Source: Lentihominibacter faecis | GTDB taxonomy: Bacteria > Bacillota > Clostridia > Peptostreptococcales > Anaerovoracaceae | Length of the DNA stretch: 12,568 bases | NCBI RefSeq assembly: GCF_014306095.1 | Contig: NZ_JACRWC010000026.1 | Coordinates: 1 to 12,568, forward strand | Direction: 5' to 3' | Part shown: one piece after another, positions 12,567 through 12,568 of the stretch | Layout of the letters: the number at the start of each line of letters is the position of its first letter | How positions within the stretch are numbered: the stretch's first letter is position 1 | Program-made: the position numbers and the translations under genes | The notes under the pieces: generated by a model | Seen by the model: only the letters and a program-made list of their open reading frames with translations | The model's database searches: none | What the model was told of the DNA's origin: nothing

Positions 12567-12568
12567 GC

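Noticed and set aside
1..12568. Terminal inverted repeats suggesting a transposon or linear element
   Set aside because: The repeats are exact Nextera adapters with the Tn5 mosaic end, including the bases that only exist in the synthetic oligonucleotide.

Overview
The window is one assembled fragment from a spore-forming, Gram-positive Clostridia-type bacterium, probably of the Lachnospiraceae kind. The evidence is the adjacent spmA-spmB pair, an AbrB/SpoVT regulator with a four-cysteine tail, a rubrerythrin of anaerobes, strong AGGAGG-type ribosome binding sites, and the order tmk-holB-ricT-trmN6, a known Firmicutes arrangement. This placement is an inference from gene content. Both ends are Illumina Nextera adapter (1-31 and 12534-12566), so the first and last genes are cut by library construction and not by biology.

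Layout. 32-560 (+): the 3' end of a PadR-type regulator, overlapped by a small one-helix membrane protein. 646-1182 (-): rubrerythrin, with a strong terminator at 563-600. 1183-1863: about 680 bases of repeat-rich, mostly non-coding DNA, with 27-base direct repeats, 18-base tandem repeats, a dispersed 32-base copy, ACGAGAA/TTCTCGT inverted repeats and a start-less open frame. 1864-2523 (+): an unrecognised membrane-anchored protein. 2524-2985: a second repeat-rich spacer, with three 42-45-base tandem units and hairpins carrying AGGATGA, ending in the murA terminator. 2986-4257 (-): murA, with a near-consensus promoter. 4497-5130 (-): a small membrane protein followed by an abrB-like gene. 5239-6340 (+): spmA-spmB. 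6358-9961 (-): a compact operon running, in transcription order, from a membrane-anchored basic repeat protein through tmk, holB and ricT to trmN6. 10059-12534 (-): a histidine kinase and, cut by the right end, its OmpR-type response regulator.

How the genes relate. The right half holds housekeeping functions in DNA precursor synthesis (tmk), clamp loading (holB), RNA-processing and developmental control (ricT) and tRNA modification (trmN6). It lies downstream of a two-component system but is separated from it by a strong terminator and a separate extended -10 promoter. The left half mixes a stress enzyme, cell-wall synthesis and sporulation genes. I found no phage, CRISPR, transposase, rRNA or tRNA gene, and no clear new multi-gene system. 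The least explained material is the two repeat-rich spacers at 1183-1863 and 2524-2925, and the repeat-tailed protein that starts the tmk operon.
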